From: Sisyra terminalis
Lineage: Eukaryota > Arthropoda > Insecta > Neuroptera > Sisyridae
DNA length: 64,000 bases
Assembly: GCA_958496175.1 (NCBI GenBank)
Contig: OY292279.1
Location: 9,858,001 to 9,922,000 of the forward strand
Reading direction: 5' to 3'
In this document: positions 11,831-23,265 of the stretch, piece by piece
How positions within the stretch are numbered: the stretch's first letter is position 1
How the letters are laid out: the number at the start of each line of letters is the position of its first letter
The notes under the pieces: model-generated
Database searches by the model: none
Seen by the model: the letters and a program-made list of their open reading frames with translations, nothing else
Told to the model about the DNA's origin: nothing
Translations under genes and position numbers: made by a program

Positions 11831-13785
11831 TTATAAACCAAAATTGTATTTTTCCGTTTTTCCATGAGAAAAAATGAGGTACCTTTTGGGAGCCTAAATG
11901 TTTAAGAAATAAAACTACTCAGTTTTCTTATCCATCCAATTAAGTCTTTGTATGATTTCTGGTTCACAAATTGATACAAGTTTATGTCCAACAATCATCG
12001 TACGCTTCAAGACTGCATCAAGATGACCATAGCTTAAAATTATCTACGGATTGTTTTCCTAAAGAAAATATTGATTTTTTTGTATTTTTTTCTTGAAAAA
12101 TATTCAATATGATAAAAATATTAAATGATTAAATCCTCAATTACGATTTATTTGTCCAAAATAATATGTTTTTATCAGACACAAAACGGCAATGAATTAT
12201 TTTTCCGAATCAATAAAAATAAACACTTGGAAAGATCATCACGATTCATTTAATTCTCAATTTTATCAAATTATAATGAAATATTGAAAAAAATATTTTA
12301 AAAACCATTCATTTATTATTTATTTTTGGTAAATCTCTTGAATTGTAAAATTCGTGTGTATTTTTGTCTATTCGAACACAATGCACTTTTCAACGGTCAA
12401 TTCAATGTCCAATTTTTTGCTGTTAAATTGGGTCAACGACAAAAAAATATCTAAGTAAATAATGTGAATAAAAAATTATAAATAATCAAATAATTTGAAC
12501 GAATAATCATTATTTGGAATACAAATATGACAATAATAAGGCTACATTATTTGTGCAAATATAAATAATTTTATTTTGATAGTCAAATGATATGTTATTT
12601 ATTTTTTTTTTGTGTTGAATATGACAAATTCTTGATATGGAATAGGAGTTGAAAATATCATTGAAATTATGATTCTCAAAATTAGAGTGATATCAATTAT
12701 CTTTGGATATACAGTAATCACTGAAACTGTACCAAATATTTTTCAATCGCTAGGAAATTGAGGAAAACAATAACAATTTATAATCAATGGGTTTTTCCTG
12801 ATTTATAAATCTTCCTCTCTAAAATTGTAAAAATACAAATCGAAAATATTCGAAATTTTAATTTTATTCCCTTAGGTTAAGTGGCCAAAAAATGTCAAGC
12901 AGAATTATCCAAATTTTTCATAATACATCAAAAAAGATTTTGTATTATTTTTTTTAGTCTCTACCCTTAAAACTGATCTATTTGACTAGAAAACAGTCCA
13001 GACATTTAAGGGTCGCTAATGATCTTTCAAATTAACGACGTTTTTTAATAATAATTTATAAGTTACGAGATAACTTAATGACTGAAAATATTAAATAATA
13101 ATAGAAATTAAACATCTCCTATTACTTAGGTTGAAAAAAAAGACGGAAAATTTCCTTATTAACGTTAGGGTTGATTATTGTATTTTTCTTTTAGAACAAC
13201 AATCGGATCAACTTAATTGATAAATTCGCATTAAATGGTAGTCAACTCGAAAAAATTCATAGTTTTTACGGTAAACTAAATATCCCAACTTTTCGTCTAT
13301 GATTACATATTCTTATATTCCCAAGTCATCTTTTAGGTCTATTTTTTATCCCAAAATAATTCTACTATTTATTACAGTAGATATTCATTAACCAATCTAT
13401 TTGTAACGAACCAAATTAAGTTAAACTTGAATAATCCATTCCCAAAAAAAAAAAACGAGGACTCATTCTTAGAAACGGTTTATGATGACGAAATTTTCCA
13501 AAAGAGAAAAATGGTGTGAAAATAATAAATTTTATCGTTGAAATTTTCAAAGGACATTTTCATATTTATAAGGCAATAATTTTTATTTAAAAATTATAGG
13601 ATATTTCATCGATCAACCTCTATTTTTCCACCCTTTGAAAATAATTTGAAATATGAAATTTATATGAGATCAGCATCGATAATTACCTAATTCATTTTTT
13701 TAATTTATTGAACTTAGATTCTCAGGATAAGGTGGTTTGTACCTCAATCCTGTAGACAAGAGACTAAAAATGTTTTCTGGATCAC
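11831..13785. other. Long AT-rich unique stretch
   Basis: I see no gene, foldback or tandem repeat in these 2 kb. Frames are short on both strands. An A run is at 13444-13455. Nothing else is supportable. Confidence 0.5.
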
Positions 13786-13789
13786 TCTT

Positions 13790-14497
13790 GGGTCAGTCCA
13801 AATATAAATGAAATGGTTGCTCGGCCATTTTAAAAAAATATATATTTTTTTGTGTGCTATCACCCCAACATGTTGGTAGTTCAAATTCATCATTATTTTA
13901 ATTTTATTGTTTTTAGTTTTCCAGTGGTGGCCATATTAGTTTTACTAGGCGCAGACATTTTCGCACTTTTAAGGGTTTGCGGAAACTTGATTATCTCAGG
14001 CCCTATTTGTCTTATCAAAATGAAACTAAAAGAAGTGTGTTCACAAAAATATAAACTATAATGTTGTAATAAGACGTTTTCACCTAAATGTAATTCTAAG
14101 GGGTGAAATTTCAGCCTAAATTTTTAGCTCTCATTTGTAAAAACTCTGATTTTCACGGAAAGATTGTGACGGAAGGGAAAGAGTCTACACGTTAAAACTT
14201 TTTTTTACAAACAATTAGGTATTAGTTGTATTCAAAAACAAAATTTGAAGTCTGAGACTTTAAGCTTTTTTAAAATAAAAATAACAAAATTTGGAAATTT
14301 TCAAAATTTGCAATTTTCTGAGCTCAATATCTCTGGTGGGAGACCAGATAAAAATTTGAAATATCACCCCATTATAGTACTGTATGATAGTATTATGCAC
14401 CTAAAATTTGGAGTTTGAGATTAGATAGCGAAAAAAAATCAGAAATAAAAAAAAAAATCAAGCGACCAGTACTGGACCGACTGAGTTGGACTGACCC
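13790..14497. mobile_element. Non-autonomous DNA transposon with GGGTCAGTCCAA ends
   Basis: The left end reads GGGTCAGTCCAA and the right end TTGGACTGACCC, a perfect 12-bp terminal inverted repeat. TCTT flanks both ends (13786-13789 and 14498-14501), so a 4-bp target duplication is likely. The 708-bp interior has no transposase. The longest frame (69 codons) is hydrophobic and unrecognised. A second copy, truncated on the right, lies at 5420-6052, which shows that the unit is mobile. The superfamily is not certain. A 4-bp duplication would be compatible with Sola-type elements, but the ends would have to be compared with a repeat library. Confidence 0.8.
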
Positions 14498-14504
14498 TCT
14501 TTTA

Positions 14505-15900
14505 CTTACTTGAGATACTTATTTACTATAGTTCTAGAGTTTGTAATCCCTAATTCCCTATGTTTTCTTTCGTTCAAAATCCTGCATTTCCATAAAACAT
14601 GAGAAGTGGTTTCTTCCTTTGCCTAGTAGAATCTACATTTTAGGACCACCCACTTGTAATCCTACTGTATTTAGGTTTCTTGTATTCACAGTAGCCGATT
14701 ATTATTTGATCTATTACTATTCGGAGTTAATTTTTTGTAAGATCAAGATTTAGGGTTGGTTTTCTGGGTTTTCAATCATTTTACCGCGCTTTTGTCCGAT
14801 GGTATGTCAATTGTTGTTTTCATTGACCATTTCTTTGATGGCATCCTTTGTTAACTTAAAAAACAAATCATCAAGATTCCAATCCTTCTTTTAGAGCCGT
14901 AGTAGGTCCTCTTATTGGTTATTTCCTGGACGAATTATTCGTAGTTTTGGATTTATCTAAATAGTTGCTTAGTACTGTGAATACCAATCCAATTGCGAAT
15001 TGTCTTTAGCCAAAAAAAAAACAACTTTCGTTAGAAAAAATTTAAAAATTTAAAAAATGATTTTTTTTCTTTTTCTTGAAATAGTTTGTATTAAGATTTT
15101 TTTTTTCTATCTACAGTGGCCGATTATTATTAGATCCATTACTATTCTGACTAGAATTTTTGTAAGATCAGAGTAAGATTAGGGTTGGTTTTCCGGTCAT
15201 CTTTTCGCCGTGTTTTTGTCTGATGGTTCATCTAGTAATAAGTAGTTTTCATTGATCTTTTCTTTAATGGCATCCCTTGTTTACTTAAAAAATAAATCAC
15301 CAAGATTCGAATTCTTTTTGTAGAGCCATAGTAGGTCCTCTTATTGATTATTTCCTGGACGAATTATTCGTAGTTTTGGGCTTATCTAAATAGTTGCTTA
15401 GTACTGTAAATACCAATCCAATTGCGATTTTTTTTGCCAAAAAACAACTTTTATCAGAAAAAATAATCGAAATTTTAAAAAAAATGATTTTTTTTTGAAA
15501 TAATTTGTATTTGTTTCCTATATCCACAAAGACCCATTACTATTTTGACTTGTTTTCTTTTAAAATCAAGATTAAGGGTTGGTTTTCTGGATTTTTAATC
15601 ATTTTACTGTGTTTTTGTTCGATGGTACCTACGTCAAGTAATTGTCATTTTCATTGACCATTTCTCTGATGGCATCCTTTGTTAACTTAAAAAATAAATC
15701 ACCAAGATTCGAATTATTTTTTTAGAGCCATAGTAGGTCCTCTTATTAGATATTTCCAAACAAATTATTCGTAGTTTTTAGCTTATCTAGATATTTGTTT
15801 AGTACTGCGAATACCAATTTTTTCCAAAAAATAAAACTTTCATTAGAAAAAATAATCGAAATTTAAAAAATGTTTTTTTTTCCTTTTTTTGAAGCTATAG
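14505..15900 (-). repeat. Second array of non-LTR fragments, about 400-bp units
   Basis: After a leading piece at 14520-14690, three similar units start near 14697, 15116 and 15520. Shared phrases are GATGGCATCCTTTGTTAACT and AATTATTCGTAGTTTTGG. On the minus strand the leading piece gives an LGKGRNHFSCFMEMQ-like string, a decayed Cys-His region. The units share TGTCCGATGGTAT-type words with the minus-strand element at 60955-61545 in the linker after RNase H. This is a retrotransposon fragment turned into tandem repeats, like the array at 8516-11830 but using a neighbouring part of the element. Confidence 0.65.
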
Positions 15901-16310
15901 TGGCTGCATTACATTCTTTTCTTACCACCATCTACCAACCATCTATTTTCACGAATAATTACCGAAAATTGTGGAAAAAAATAGTACTTTTTACATTTCC
16001 GGATTCCAATCTGAACTTAGGAGATTTGTTGCAATAGTAAAAATCGATAGCTAACCAAAAAAATCGATTTTCAAATAATCGATTTTATTTACTTACTTTT
16101 AAAATCGATTTTTATAGAAGCAATAATCGATTATTTTTTTACATCTTTACTGTAACCTTTGATTTAACTTTTGAAGCAGGAAAATTTTGCATTAGTCTTC
16201 TCTCCGGTATTTGGAATGTTCTCATTCAAATTTTAGAAGTTAAAATTTTAGAAGTCCAGATCTCAATTTCGTATACGAACTCAAACCAAATATTGGGTTT
16301 GATCATATAT
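15901..16310. other. AT-rich DNA with clustered ATCGATTTT words
   Basis: ATCGATTTT or its complement occurs several times between 16040 and 16135 (for example AAAATCGATTTTCAAATAATC reduced to its core words). This is local low-complexity structure. I see no gene. Confidence 0.4.
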
Positions 16311-17715
16311 TTTTTTCGTGATTTTTCGACCAAATTTGATCCTCTTTTGTTCAACAAAATGGGTTCAAGAACCAAGATCAAGAGCGAGACCTAAATTTGC
16401 TGCATTATCTCCAAAACGGGCTTTTCCCAATTGGTCAAGTTTGATTTGTGGTCTAGCCTCAATACTTAGTGAAGAGTTCCACTTTGAACTGCCAACTTTC
16501 AAAAACTTTTACGTATATATAATTGTTGAAAATTTTGCAATTGAAAGAAAAGACACAAGATTATCAATAATCCAATTATTGGCCGTTCAACAATAAATAC
16601 TATAGAGTGACGTCACATTAAGTTATGTGAATCTCAATCAGAGCGGAACAGACAATCATCTATCTTGCTCCAATTGAAAAATAAAATCACTCTCACTCTC
16701 GCTTTTTGTCTTTAATGATACTAAAACCTTAATAGAAATACGAACTCAATATGGAGGTATACTCATACCAATAGAACTCAAATCCGATACGGTTTTTGAG
16801 CACGTGGTTCCCTTTAGGAAAATCCTACACATACATTCACAAACCTGTATCATATACGATGAAATTTCACACAATCAAATGCCACATAACGAAAATAAAA
16901 AGTGAAATTTCCAGCCAAACAAAGAACTCCAAATTTTCGTCCATTTTTTTTTTGGTCAAATCGCCGAAAAAGATCGCACGAAGAGATTCCATCGATGACT
17001 CTCTTTTTTCTTCACCATGGAAACATCACATCTAGCGGGAGGAATCATCGTCCATATTTTTTTTCGCACAAGAAAAAGAATACCATATACGAAAATAACT
17101 TCTTTTTTCATTTTATTATATTAACATACAAAAATTTCGCTTTCTTTCGATGACCTACTTTAGTAGATTTGCGAAAGTTTTTTTTTTATTACGTTTTTTC
17201 TTTTTACTGTTTTTGTTCGCATATTTGATTAAATCTAAGAATAAAACTCAAAAAAAAAATAAGAAATAAAACAACATGGAAAAATAGATTAGAATAAAAT
17301 GTAACACGCGTTCTCTATTGTTGTTGTAATTGCAGTTTTTTGCATTGGAACGTTCGTAAATGCATAATCGTATGTAATACGCCGGAAAAACTGCATTCTT
17401 AACGTCCATTCAAAGACAATAGATTTACACGAATAATTACAATGTTAAATAATTATTGTTATTATATATCGCATTACTGTTTTCTGCACAAATTGCAACG
17501 ATTGATTCAGCCAAATGCATCCAATATTCATAACCCTTTATCGACTTACAATATTAATAAATCTTACCATTTATTACAAGAAAAATAATTCTTGGAAATT
17601 AGCCACTTATTTGCTTTTATTTCCTATAAAAACCAGGTCAAATTCTTTGGAAAAAGGATTCATAGTTTATAGAAAGAAAAGAGCATAAGAAGTTGAAATC
17701 CAATACTCATTAAGT
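16311..17715. other. Unique DNA, mildly balanced composition, no firm gene
   Basis: A 92-codon open frame (16318-16596) and two overlapping 79-83-codon frames (16796-17153) occur, but none shows a known domain or convincing splice context. A TGACGTCA site lies near 16609. TAAT-rich words and an ATTTGCAT-like word appear at 17330-17520. This could be intronic or intergenic regulatory sequence, which I cannot settle from sequence alone. Confidence 0.35.
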
Positions 17716-19275
17716 AGATGAATGGGTTACCTCTATTTAAAGAACCTTGCCAGGGAATTTTGGATGAAAAATTTTCTGCCGTTAGGCAGAAAACAAAAAT
17801 AAAACTAATCATTTGTTGGTAAAAAAATTCAGTGGACTAGGATCAAATAATAATCAGTCAAAACTATTTATTACATGCGCATGTAATAAATAGTTTTGAC
17901 TGATTATTATTTGATCCTAGTCCTCTGAATATTTTTACCAATTTATCATCATCGAGGATCTGAAACTCTACAATAATCATTTCTCTAAAATACTAAAAAA
18001 TTCTTCCAATTTTTATCCCAAATGATAATTATTATACCCCAGGAAAACTAATTTCAGTTTTGGTGCCCAATTTGTGTAAGGATGGTCCCAGATTGGGCTT
18101 AAAATCTTAGCAAACACTGTTTTTTTTTTTTAAATAGCCAAAGAAGAAACAAGGAAAAGAAATGTCAAAAACTTTTGAGTAAATCGAAAAAAGAGTCATT
18201 TCTTTAAAAACGTGCCTAAATTCAATTATTTTGGAACTACATAACCAAAGTCTTAGAATCCACTGGTGGAACTACAACCACTTGTTGTTAGAAGGAAAAT
18301 CTGTTCAACAAAAGGAAGAATCAATTGATAGGAAAATAGGATTTTTTTATGAACCTTGCCAGGGAAGTTTGATAGAAAATTTCAACCTCGCGGGAAATTG
18401 CGGGAAATGCCGTTAGACAGAAAATATGGATAAAATTAATAATTTTTCAAAAATATTCAAAAATTCTTCCAATTTTTATCCCGAATGATAATTATTATAC
18501 ACCAGGAAAACTAACTTCATTTTTGGTGCCCAATTTTTTTAGGATGGTCCCAGATTGGGCTTAAAGTCTTAGCAAAAACTTTTCTCTTTTTTTAAAAATA
18601 ACCAAAGAAGAAACAAGGAAAATAAATGCCAAAAATTTTTGAGTAAATCAAAAAAAGAGTCACCTCTTTAAAAATGTGCCTATATTTAATTATTTTGGAA
18701 CTACATAACCAAAGTCGTAGAAACCACTGATGGAACTACCACTTGTTGCTAAAACGACGGAAAACCTGTTAAGCAAAAAGAACAATTAATTGATAGCAAA
18801 AGAGGATCTTATTTAAAGAACCTTGCCAAGAAAGTTTGGATGGAAAATTTCAACCACACGGGAAATTTTTTGCCGTTAGGCAGAAAATATGGTTAAAATT
18901 AATAATTTCTCTAAAATATTCAAAAATTCTTCCAATTTTTGTCCCAAATGACAATTATTATACACCAGAAAATCCAGGAAAACTAACTTCTGTTTTGGTG
19001 CTCAATTCTTGTGAGAAATTCTTGTTCTGGATTAGCTTTAAAAGTTTAGCAAAAAAACTTTTTTTTGTTTTAATAACCAAAGAAGATACAAGCCAGAAAC
19101 TTTTGAGTAAATTGAAAAATGAGTCATCTCTTTAAAAAAGAGCCTAAATTTAATTATTTTGGAATAACCAAAGTCATAAAATCAACTGGTGAAACGACAG
19201 TCACTTGTCGCTAGAAGGAAAATCTGTTCAACAAAAGGAAGAATCGATTGATAGGAAAATAGGATCTTAAATTTT
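17716..19275 (+). repeat. Tandem array, three units of about 450-480 bp
   Basis: Units begin near 17738, 18352 and 18822 at AAAGAACCTTGCCAGGGAA or GAACCTTGCCAGGGAA. Each contains CCGTTAGGCAGAAAA-like, TTCTTCCAATTTTTATCCC and CCCAGATTGGGCTTAAA phrases. The first unit is longer because a 159-bp palindromic element is inserted in it. Short frames in each unit show no known protein. Because the units are alike, units 2 and 3 serve as empty-site references for the insertion in unit 1. Confidence 0.85.
17815..17973. mobile_element. Palindromic insertion with 9-bp target duplication, hammerhead-family
   Basis: TAATCATTT occurs at 17806-17814 and 17974-17982, and neither other unit of the host array has the sequence between, so a 9-bp target duplication is well supported. 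The insert is a near-perfect palindrome at 17816-17941 (63-nt arms) plus a 32-nt tail. The palindrome centre is between 17878 and 17879, in CATGCGCATG. Each arm beginning GCGCATGTAATAAA matches the sequence that directly follows the predicted cleavage site of the hammerhead-like motif at 45550-45588, for about 65 bp. The tail GAGGATCTGAAACTCTAC is the reverse complement of sequence just upstream of that motif. It has no coding capacity. Confidence 0.8.
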
Positions 19276-19339
19276 GTAAATATGTACAAAGAACATTGAA
19301 TACTTTGGAGACTTGGATCTTGAACCCTTGTAAACAAAA

Positions 19340-20060
19340 TAGGAAGTATCATGTATTTATAGATGAAAATTTCGACTGTTTTTATTTAGACATATTCTTT
19401 GCTTTCGTGATTCCATAAATTCTCCTTGATTTGATCTAAAATAATCAACAAAGATTTAAAAACGCAAATTTGCACTAAGTACTGTTTACACTGTAATATC
19501 ATTTAAAATCACTTAAAAAAACAAATTGAATTTGACCCGAATTAACAAAGTTATCAATTACGCTAATAATTGGGTACTGTTGGCACAAACGGAATAGGAA
19601 TTATAAATTACGTAAGATCATTGAATAATCGTCAGAAAAACTTATAAAACCTATGAAATAAAACACTGAAAAGTTAAAAGTTATAAGGATATTGAAAATC
19701 TTTACATCAACTGGAAAATCTCACAATAACTTGAAATGAAAAATTCTACTGTGAATTTTAAAATCGTTTGTTTGGAAAATCGAAGCTTTAACTATGGAAG
19801 CAATCTTCAATGTATTTTTGTGGTGGATAGTATTGTATCGATTGAAAATTTGGACTTTGGCCTTAAGAAAAAAAGAAAGGAAATCTCTAGTATGGTAAAA
19901 AGTAAAGCTTATTAAATGGGTCACATTCTCAGAGGAAAATGATTTTTACTTGGAAGTTGGAGAAGGAAAACTAGAATTTCATAAGAAAAAAGGGAGAATA
20001 CGAATTGGAATTCTCAACTTACTAACAAGAGAAGAAAAAAATTAATTTCACTGAAAATTT
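19340..20060 (+). pseudogene. 3' portion of a non-LTR-like element, second copy at 34.4-36.7 kb
   Basis: About 360 bp (19350-19720) matches 34405-34760 in order, with shared words such as CTAATAATTGGGTACTGTT. It is followed by TTAAATGGGTCACATTCTCAG-type sequence that also occurs at 36490 and in the units at 36960-37960. In one frame that piece reads like the RWxGHxLRG stretch found near the C-terminus of many non-LTR ORF2 proteins. Frameshifts and stops are frequent. The assignment to a non-LTR tail rests on the RT motifs beside the other copy. Confidence 0.55.
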
Positions 20061-20219
20061 GTACAATGCTATATGAAAGGCTGGAACTCAATTTCTTCTT
20101 CAAATTTTTTTTTAAATCCTTTATTGCCTTCTATATATTTACAATTTATATACTATGCAATGTGCTAACAAGTTTTAGTTGCTTATATACCACACTTGAG
20201 GTAAAAACCGTAGTTCGAT

Positions 20220-20547
20220 CCTGGTGTGGTATTTTTATGGAAAAATCATGTTCAGTGGCCCGTACTACCTCACCGGTGTGAGTTACGACTTTTTCGCAAT
20301 GGGCACTTTTGTAGAGCGTTTAAATCTGAGAAAAAACCATCTTCGGTAAAAGTGATCCCATGAAATGCCGCTGAAATATAAAAATTTAAAAATAAAAAAT
20401 CAGAGTTTCCGTGTATTTTCAATGGGAAATCTTTACACGGCTTGGTCGAGGACTTAAAATTAATTTTAAGGGCTCAAACTTTCAGGAATTTTTTTTTGGT
20501 ATTTCCAAAAAAATTTCACGATGGGACCAAAAAAAAAACATCCTAAG
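20220..20547 (+). mobile_element. Half copy of palindromic element family A
   Basis: The sequence matches the left arm of 34803-35618 in reverse orientation. Shared phrases include GTACTACCTCACCGGTGTGA, GCACTTTTGTAGAGCGTTT and CACGATGGGACCAAAAAA. Only one arm is present, so the palindrome has been lost here. It is non-coding. Confidence 0.85.
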
Positions 20548-20559
20548 CTCCACATCTCA

Positions 20560-20775
20560 CACTGAAACTGCAATTGGATAAATAAGATTGTAGGATAAGG
20601 AAATCCTGGGAAGGTAGAATAGCCTTGAGCTTATATGAGAGACCAGGATGCCACATGCGATCAAACGCCTGTGCAACATCCAGAAAAAACCCCAAGGCAC
20701 ATCCCCTTATTTTCAAGGGCTGCGGAAATGGTATCGACTACTCTAAAACACTGTTGAGTTCTTCTAATTAAAGCC
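20560..20775 (-). pseudogene. Jockey-clade reverse transcriptase fragment (motif A)
   Basis: On the minus strand the sequence near 20645-20700 reads FLDVAQAFDRMWHPG, the first catalytic-Asp motif of jockey-type reverse transcriptase. It is followed by a LSYKLKAILPSQDF-like string and a SYLSNCSFSVR-like string, which match the thumb-side continuation in this clade. Only about 70 codons remain, with no methionine start and disrupted flanks. It is a different region of the protein from the jockey-like piece at 25610-26345 on the other strand, so the two may or may not derive from the same subfamily. Confidence 0.85.
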
Positions 20776-21800
20776 ACAAATTTTAGGGTTATTTTTATTT
20801 CAAGTATATTGAAATTTTCCTAAAAATAAAGCTGTAATCATACGCCACGATTGGCATGTTATGTACATTTTCCAAGACGCTGCCCTCTATCGTGAAAATC
20901 CATCAACTAAACCTCGACATTAAACACTTTTATCTGAAATAAATTTCGTCAATTGTATCGAAAATTCGTGGCTAATTCATTCTAAAAAAAGAATTTTGTT
21001 TTCATTCCATTAATCGCATTAAATTCTCTTTCAATATACACTCACCAGAAAAAAAAATAATTTGAATACAGAATGGCATAATGCAAATGAATAATGTCAT
21101 CTTAGTCACGATTCCGGTAATCTCTTTCCTCGTGTACGCTTTTTTTTCCGCTGCGTTTATTTCGTAATGTAATTAAACGTGTAATTTATTATTAAAGTTC
21201 TTTTGGATTCGAGACTTTTTCTGCGTAACAACAATTGCCGACAAACTCATGGCTGTAAGAAGACATTTGTGAGTAATAATTTAATTTTTCATTTGGCGAA
21301 TATTTTAATGGCAAAAATACAATGTGCACCTCACATTTACAGCTCAGATTTTTAGCCAGAAAATTGCGTAATTTAATTAAATAAATTTAGCCAATTAAAT
21401 TTTTAGTTTCCTTTTAATAATTGTATTGCGATTAAATTTGAGTAGGTATTTCCAATATTTACTGTAATAATACTTATGTGTGGAGTATTGAAACATTTTT
21501 ATAGTAAAATGTTTAAAGGGGCAATGAATTCAGAAATGGCAAAAAAGGACTAAAAGTTTATTTTTTAAGAGCTTTTTTTATTAAATAAGGAAAATTATTT
21601 CGGTAAACCTTATTATACATTAAAAAGTATCAAGAAAAAAACATTTGTTGAGGTTTTATATGTAATACATTTCCATGAGAGGATACCGAAGTGATGTTCA
21701 GAAATTTTGGTTTCTACCTTCTCAATCAACAAAAAATCCTCTTGGATCACAGGTAACAATCTTATGGATTCAAATGATAAATCTCAGATCTTAGCTTTTA
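20776..21800. other. Unique DNA, possible conserved non-coding sequence
   Basis: No exon is recognised. Near 21080 the word ATGCAAAT, a perfect POU octamer, is followed by GAATAATG, and TAATTAAA words occur around 21170-21190. Composition is a little more balanced at 21100-21260 than in the flanks. A regulatory role is possible, but the evidence is weak. Confidence 0.25.
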
Positions 21801-22495
21801 TCTATCTATTATTATAAAGAGCAAAGATTTTATTGTTTGTTTGTTTTGAATAGGCTCCGAAACTACTTGACCAATTTGAAAAATTCTTTCACTGTTAAGA
21901 AGCTACATTATTTTCGATGAACATAGGCTTTATTGAATTTTCAAAAAAAATAGGAACCCATACTAAAACTCCAATAATGTGTGAAAAAAATACCAAAAAA
22001 ACTTTCTTGCATCGCGTGCGCTGGTGATTTAACTAAAGAACGGAACAACCGAATTTAATGAAACTTTATTCTAAGATACAACACAATTACCCACACACAT
22101 TAGGTTACTTATCATTCCATAAAAATAATAAGGGAATGTACCCCCTACACAAAAACTGAGGGATGAAAAAAAAAATTTACTTTAGATAGGCGAGTTATAT
22201 TTTATTCGAAAGGTATTTAAAAGTTAAAAAATGATCTGTATTAATATTTTTAGTTGAACTAATAAAAAGCACAGTAATTTAATTTAAAGTACAAAAAATT
22301 ACCTTTTTGAAATATAAATGTTTTTATAAATAATAATCTGACAGTAAACTTTTTTTTTACAAAATTGTTGTAAATAGATCCTTAGGATTGCTCAGTAAGG
22401 AAATATTAACGAAAAAATGTAATAGTAATAATAATAATAGAAATAAAGCTTAAAGTAAATACGTTTTTAAACCCGTGCATATATAATAGAGTATA
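21801..22495 (+). mobile_element. Helitron 5' part, 3'-truncated
   Basis: This copy starts TCTATCTATTATTATAAAG directly after an A, as expected for a Helitron 5' end. It matches 50838-51530 for nearly 700 bp (GAATAGGCTCCGAAACTA, CTCCAATAATGTGTGAAAAA, ATCGCGTGCGCTGGTGATTT). Similarity stops near 22495 with no CTAG terminus, so the 3' part is missing or diverged. No Rep-helicase protein is encoded, so it is a non-autonomous or decayed copy. The same opening sequence is typical of insect Helitrons. Confidence 0.8.
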
Positions 22496-22567
22496 TAAAA
22501 ATCATTGGGGTCTTACTTATGTAATATAACTTACAAAAGCAGCGACAAATGAATTACGAACGTATTG

Positions 22568-22608
22568 CCCTGATACGTATTTCGATTGCCAAGGAAACTT
22601 CTTTAGTG
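22568..22608 (-). ncRNA. Hammerhead-like motif, decayed
   Basis: The minus strand has CTAAAGA for the first core, a damaged stem II, an intact CGAAA and the palindromic ATACGTAT before a C. The first core lacks the conserved G5, so catalysis is not expected. Confidence 0.35.
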
Positions 22609-22661
22609 GTCATCAAATAGTATTTACTGCTCAATTCATCACATAGCATACTATTTGATGA

Positions 22662-22703
22662 CTACTAAGGAAATATTGCTTGGAAATCGAAATACGTATC
22701 TGG
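22662..22703 (+). ncRNA. Hammerhead-like motif, decayed
   Basis: The plus strand has CTAAGGA for the first core, a mismatched stem II, then CGAAATACGTATC. It is the inverted partner of the copy at 22568-22608 and is probably inactive. Confidence 0.35.
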
Positions 22704-22746
22704 GTAATACGCCAGTAATCCATTTGTTTGAACTTTTGATCAATAT

Positions 22747-23050
22747 TAATATTAATATTATTTATTTTTTTAGCAGGAAAGTGAACTTAAATGGACGTAA
22801 ATCCATATACTAATAATTAATTCAGCGACGTTTCGGTACTTTATTTGACCTTCATCAGGCTTCTAAAAAATCATATTAATACAAACACATGTTTACAGAA
22901 CTTTTCAAGACATTCTTAATTATTAAATTGCTCATTTACCTTAATATAAAGTACACAATTGCAAGGACCGAAACGTCGCTGAATTAATTATTAGTATATG
23001 GATTTACATCCTTTAAGTCCACTTTTCTGCTAAAAAATAATTAATATTAT
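22747..23050. mobile_element. Foldback element with hammerhead-like motif in one arm
   Basis: Arms of about 80-95 bp are inverted repeats: ACGTAAATCCATATACTAAT on the left pairs with ATTAGTATATGGATTTACAT on the right. The ends read ATTAATATTA. The inner part of the left arm carries a complete motif on the minus strand (22824-22861). The right arm keeps only the GAAACGTCGCTGAATT half. No protein is encoded. Confidence 0.85.
22824..22861 (-). ncRNA. Hammerhead-like motif, ACGT type
   Basis: On the minus strand stem I AGC/GCT brackets CTGATGA, an extra A, GGT...ACC as a short stem II, GAAA, the self-complementary ACGT, and C as the predicted cleavage base (GTC^GCT). Stem II is weak (three pairs). 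The order matches the hammerhead core except for the extra A before stem II. Confidence 0.5.
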
Positions 23051-23265
23051 GTAAAGTATGGACACAACCATGTTATCGTTTATAATTTACTTTTGTAAAT
23101 TGTATTTCATAGATAAGACCATAATATATTTTGTATATTGTCCTCTTAATGATTTATTGGTAAATATACTATTCTACAAGGAAGTAATTTAGATTCCTTA
23201 AATCAAGGCTTAATCTTAGAAATCTCTTATATGGACCAAAGATCTAATGCAGAACCGAAACAAGA

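Larger units (their letters stand above)
22560..22735. mobile_element. Inverted pair of decayed hammerhead-like motifs
   Basis: Two inverted copies of the ATACGTAT-type motif face each other: minus at 22568-22608 and plus at 22662-22703. Both have lost core bases (CTAAAGA and CTAAGGA instead of CTGAGGA), and the hairpins carry mismatches. The surrounding sequence (CCCTGATACGTATTTCGATT and CGAAATACGTATCTGGGTAA) identifies the family also found at 23266, 42983, 45039 and 56972. Confidence 0.75.

Noticed and set aside
20195..20240. tRNA-like TTCGATCC near a pairing CCACAC/GTGTGG
   Set aside because: Only one stem pairs and the T-arm does not close, so I do not call a tRNA.
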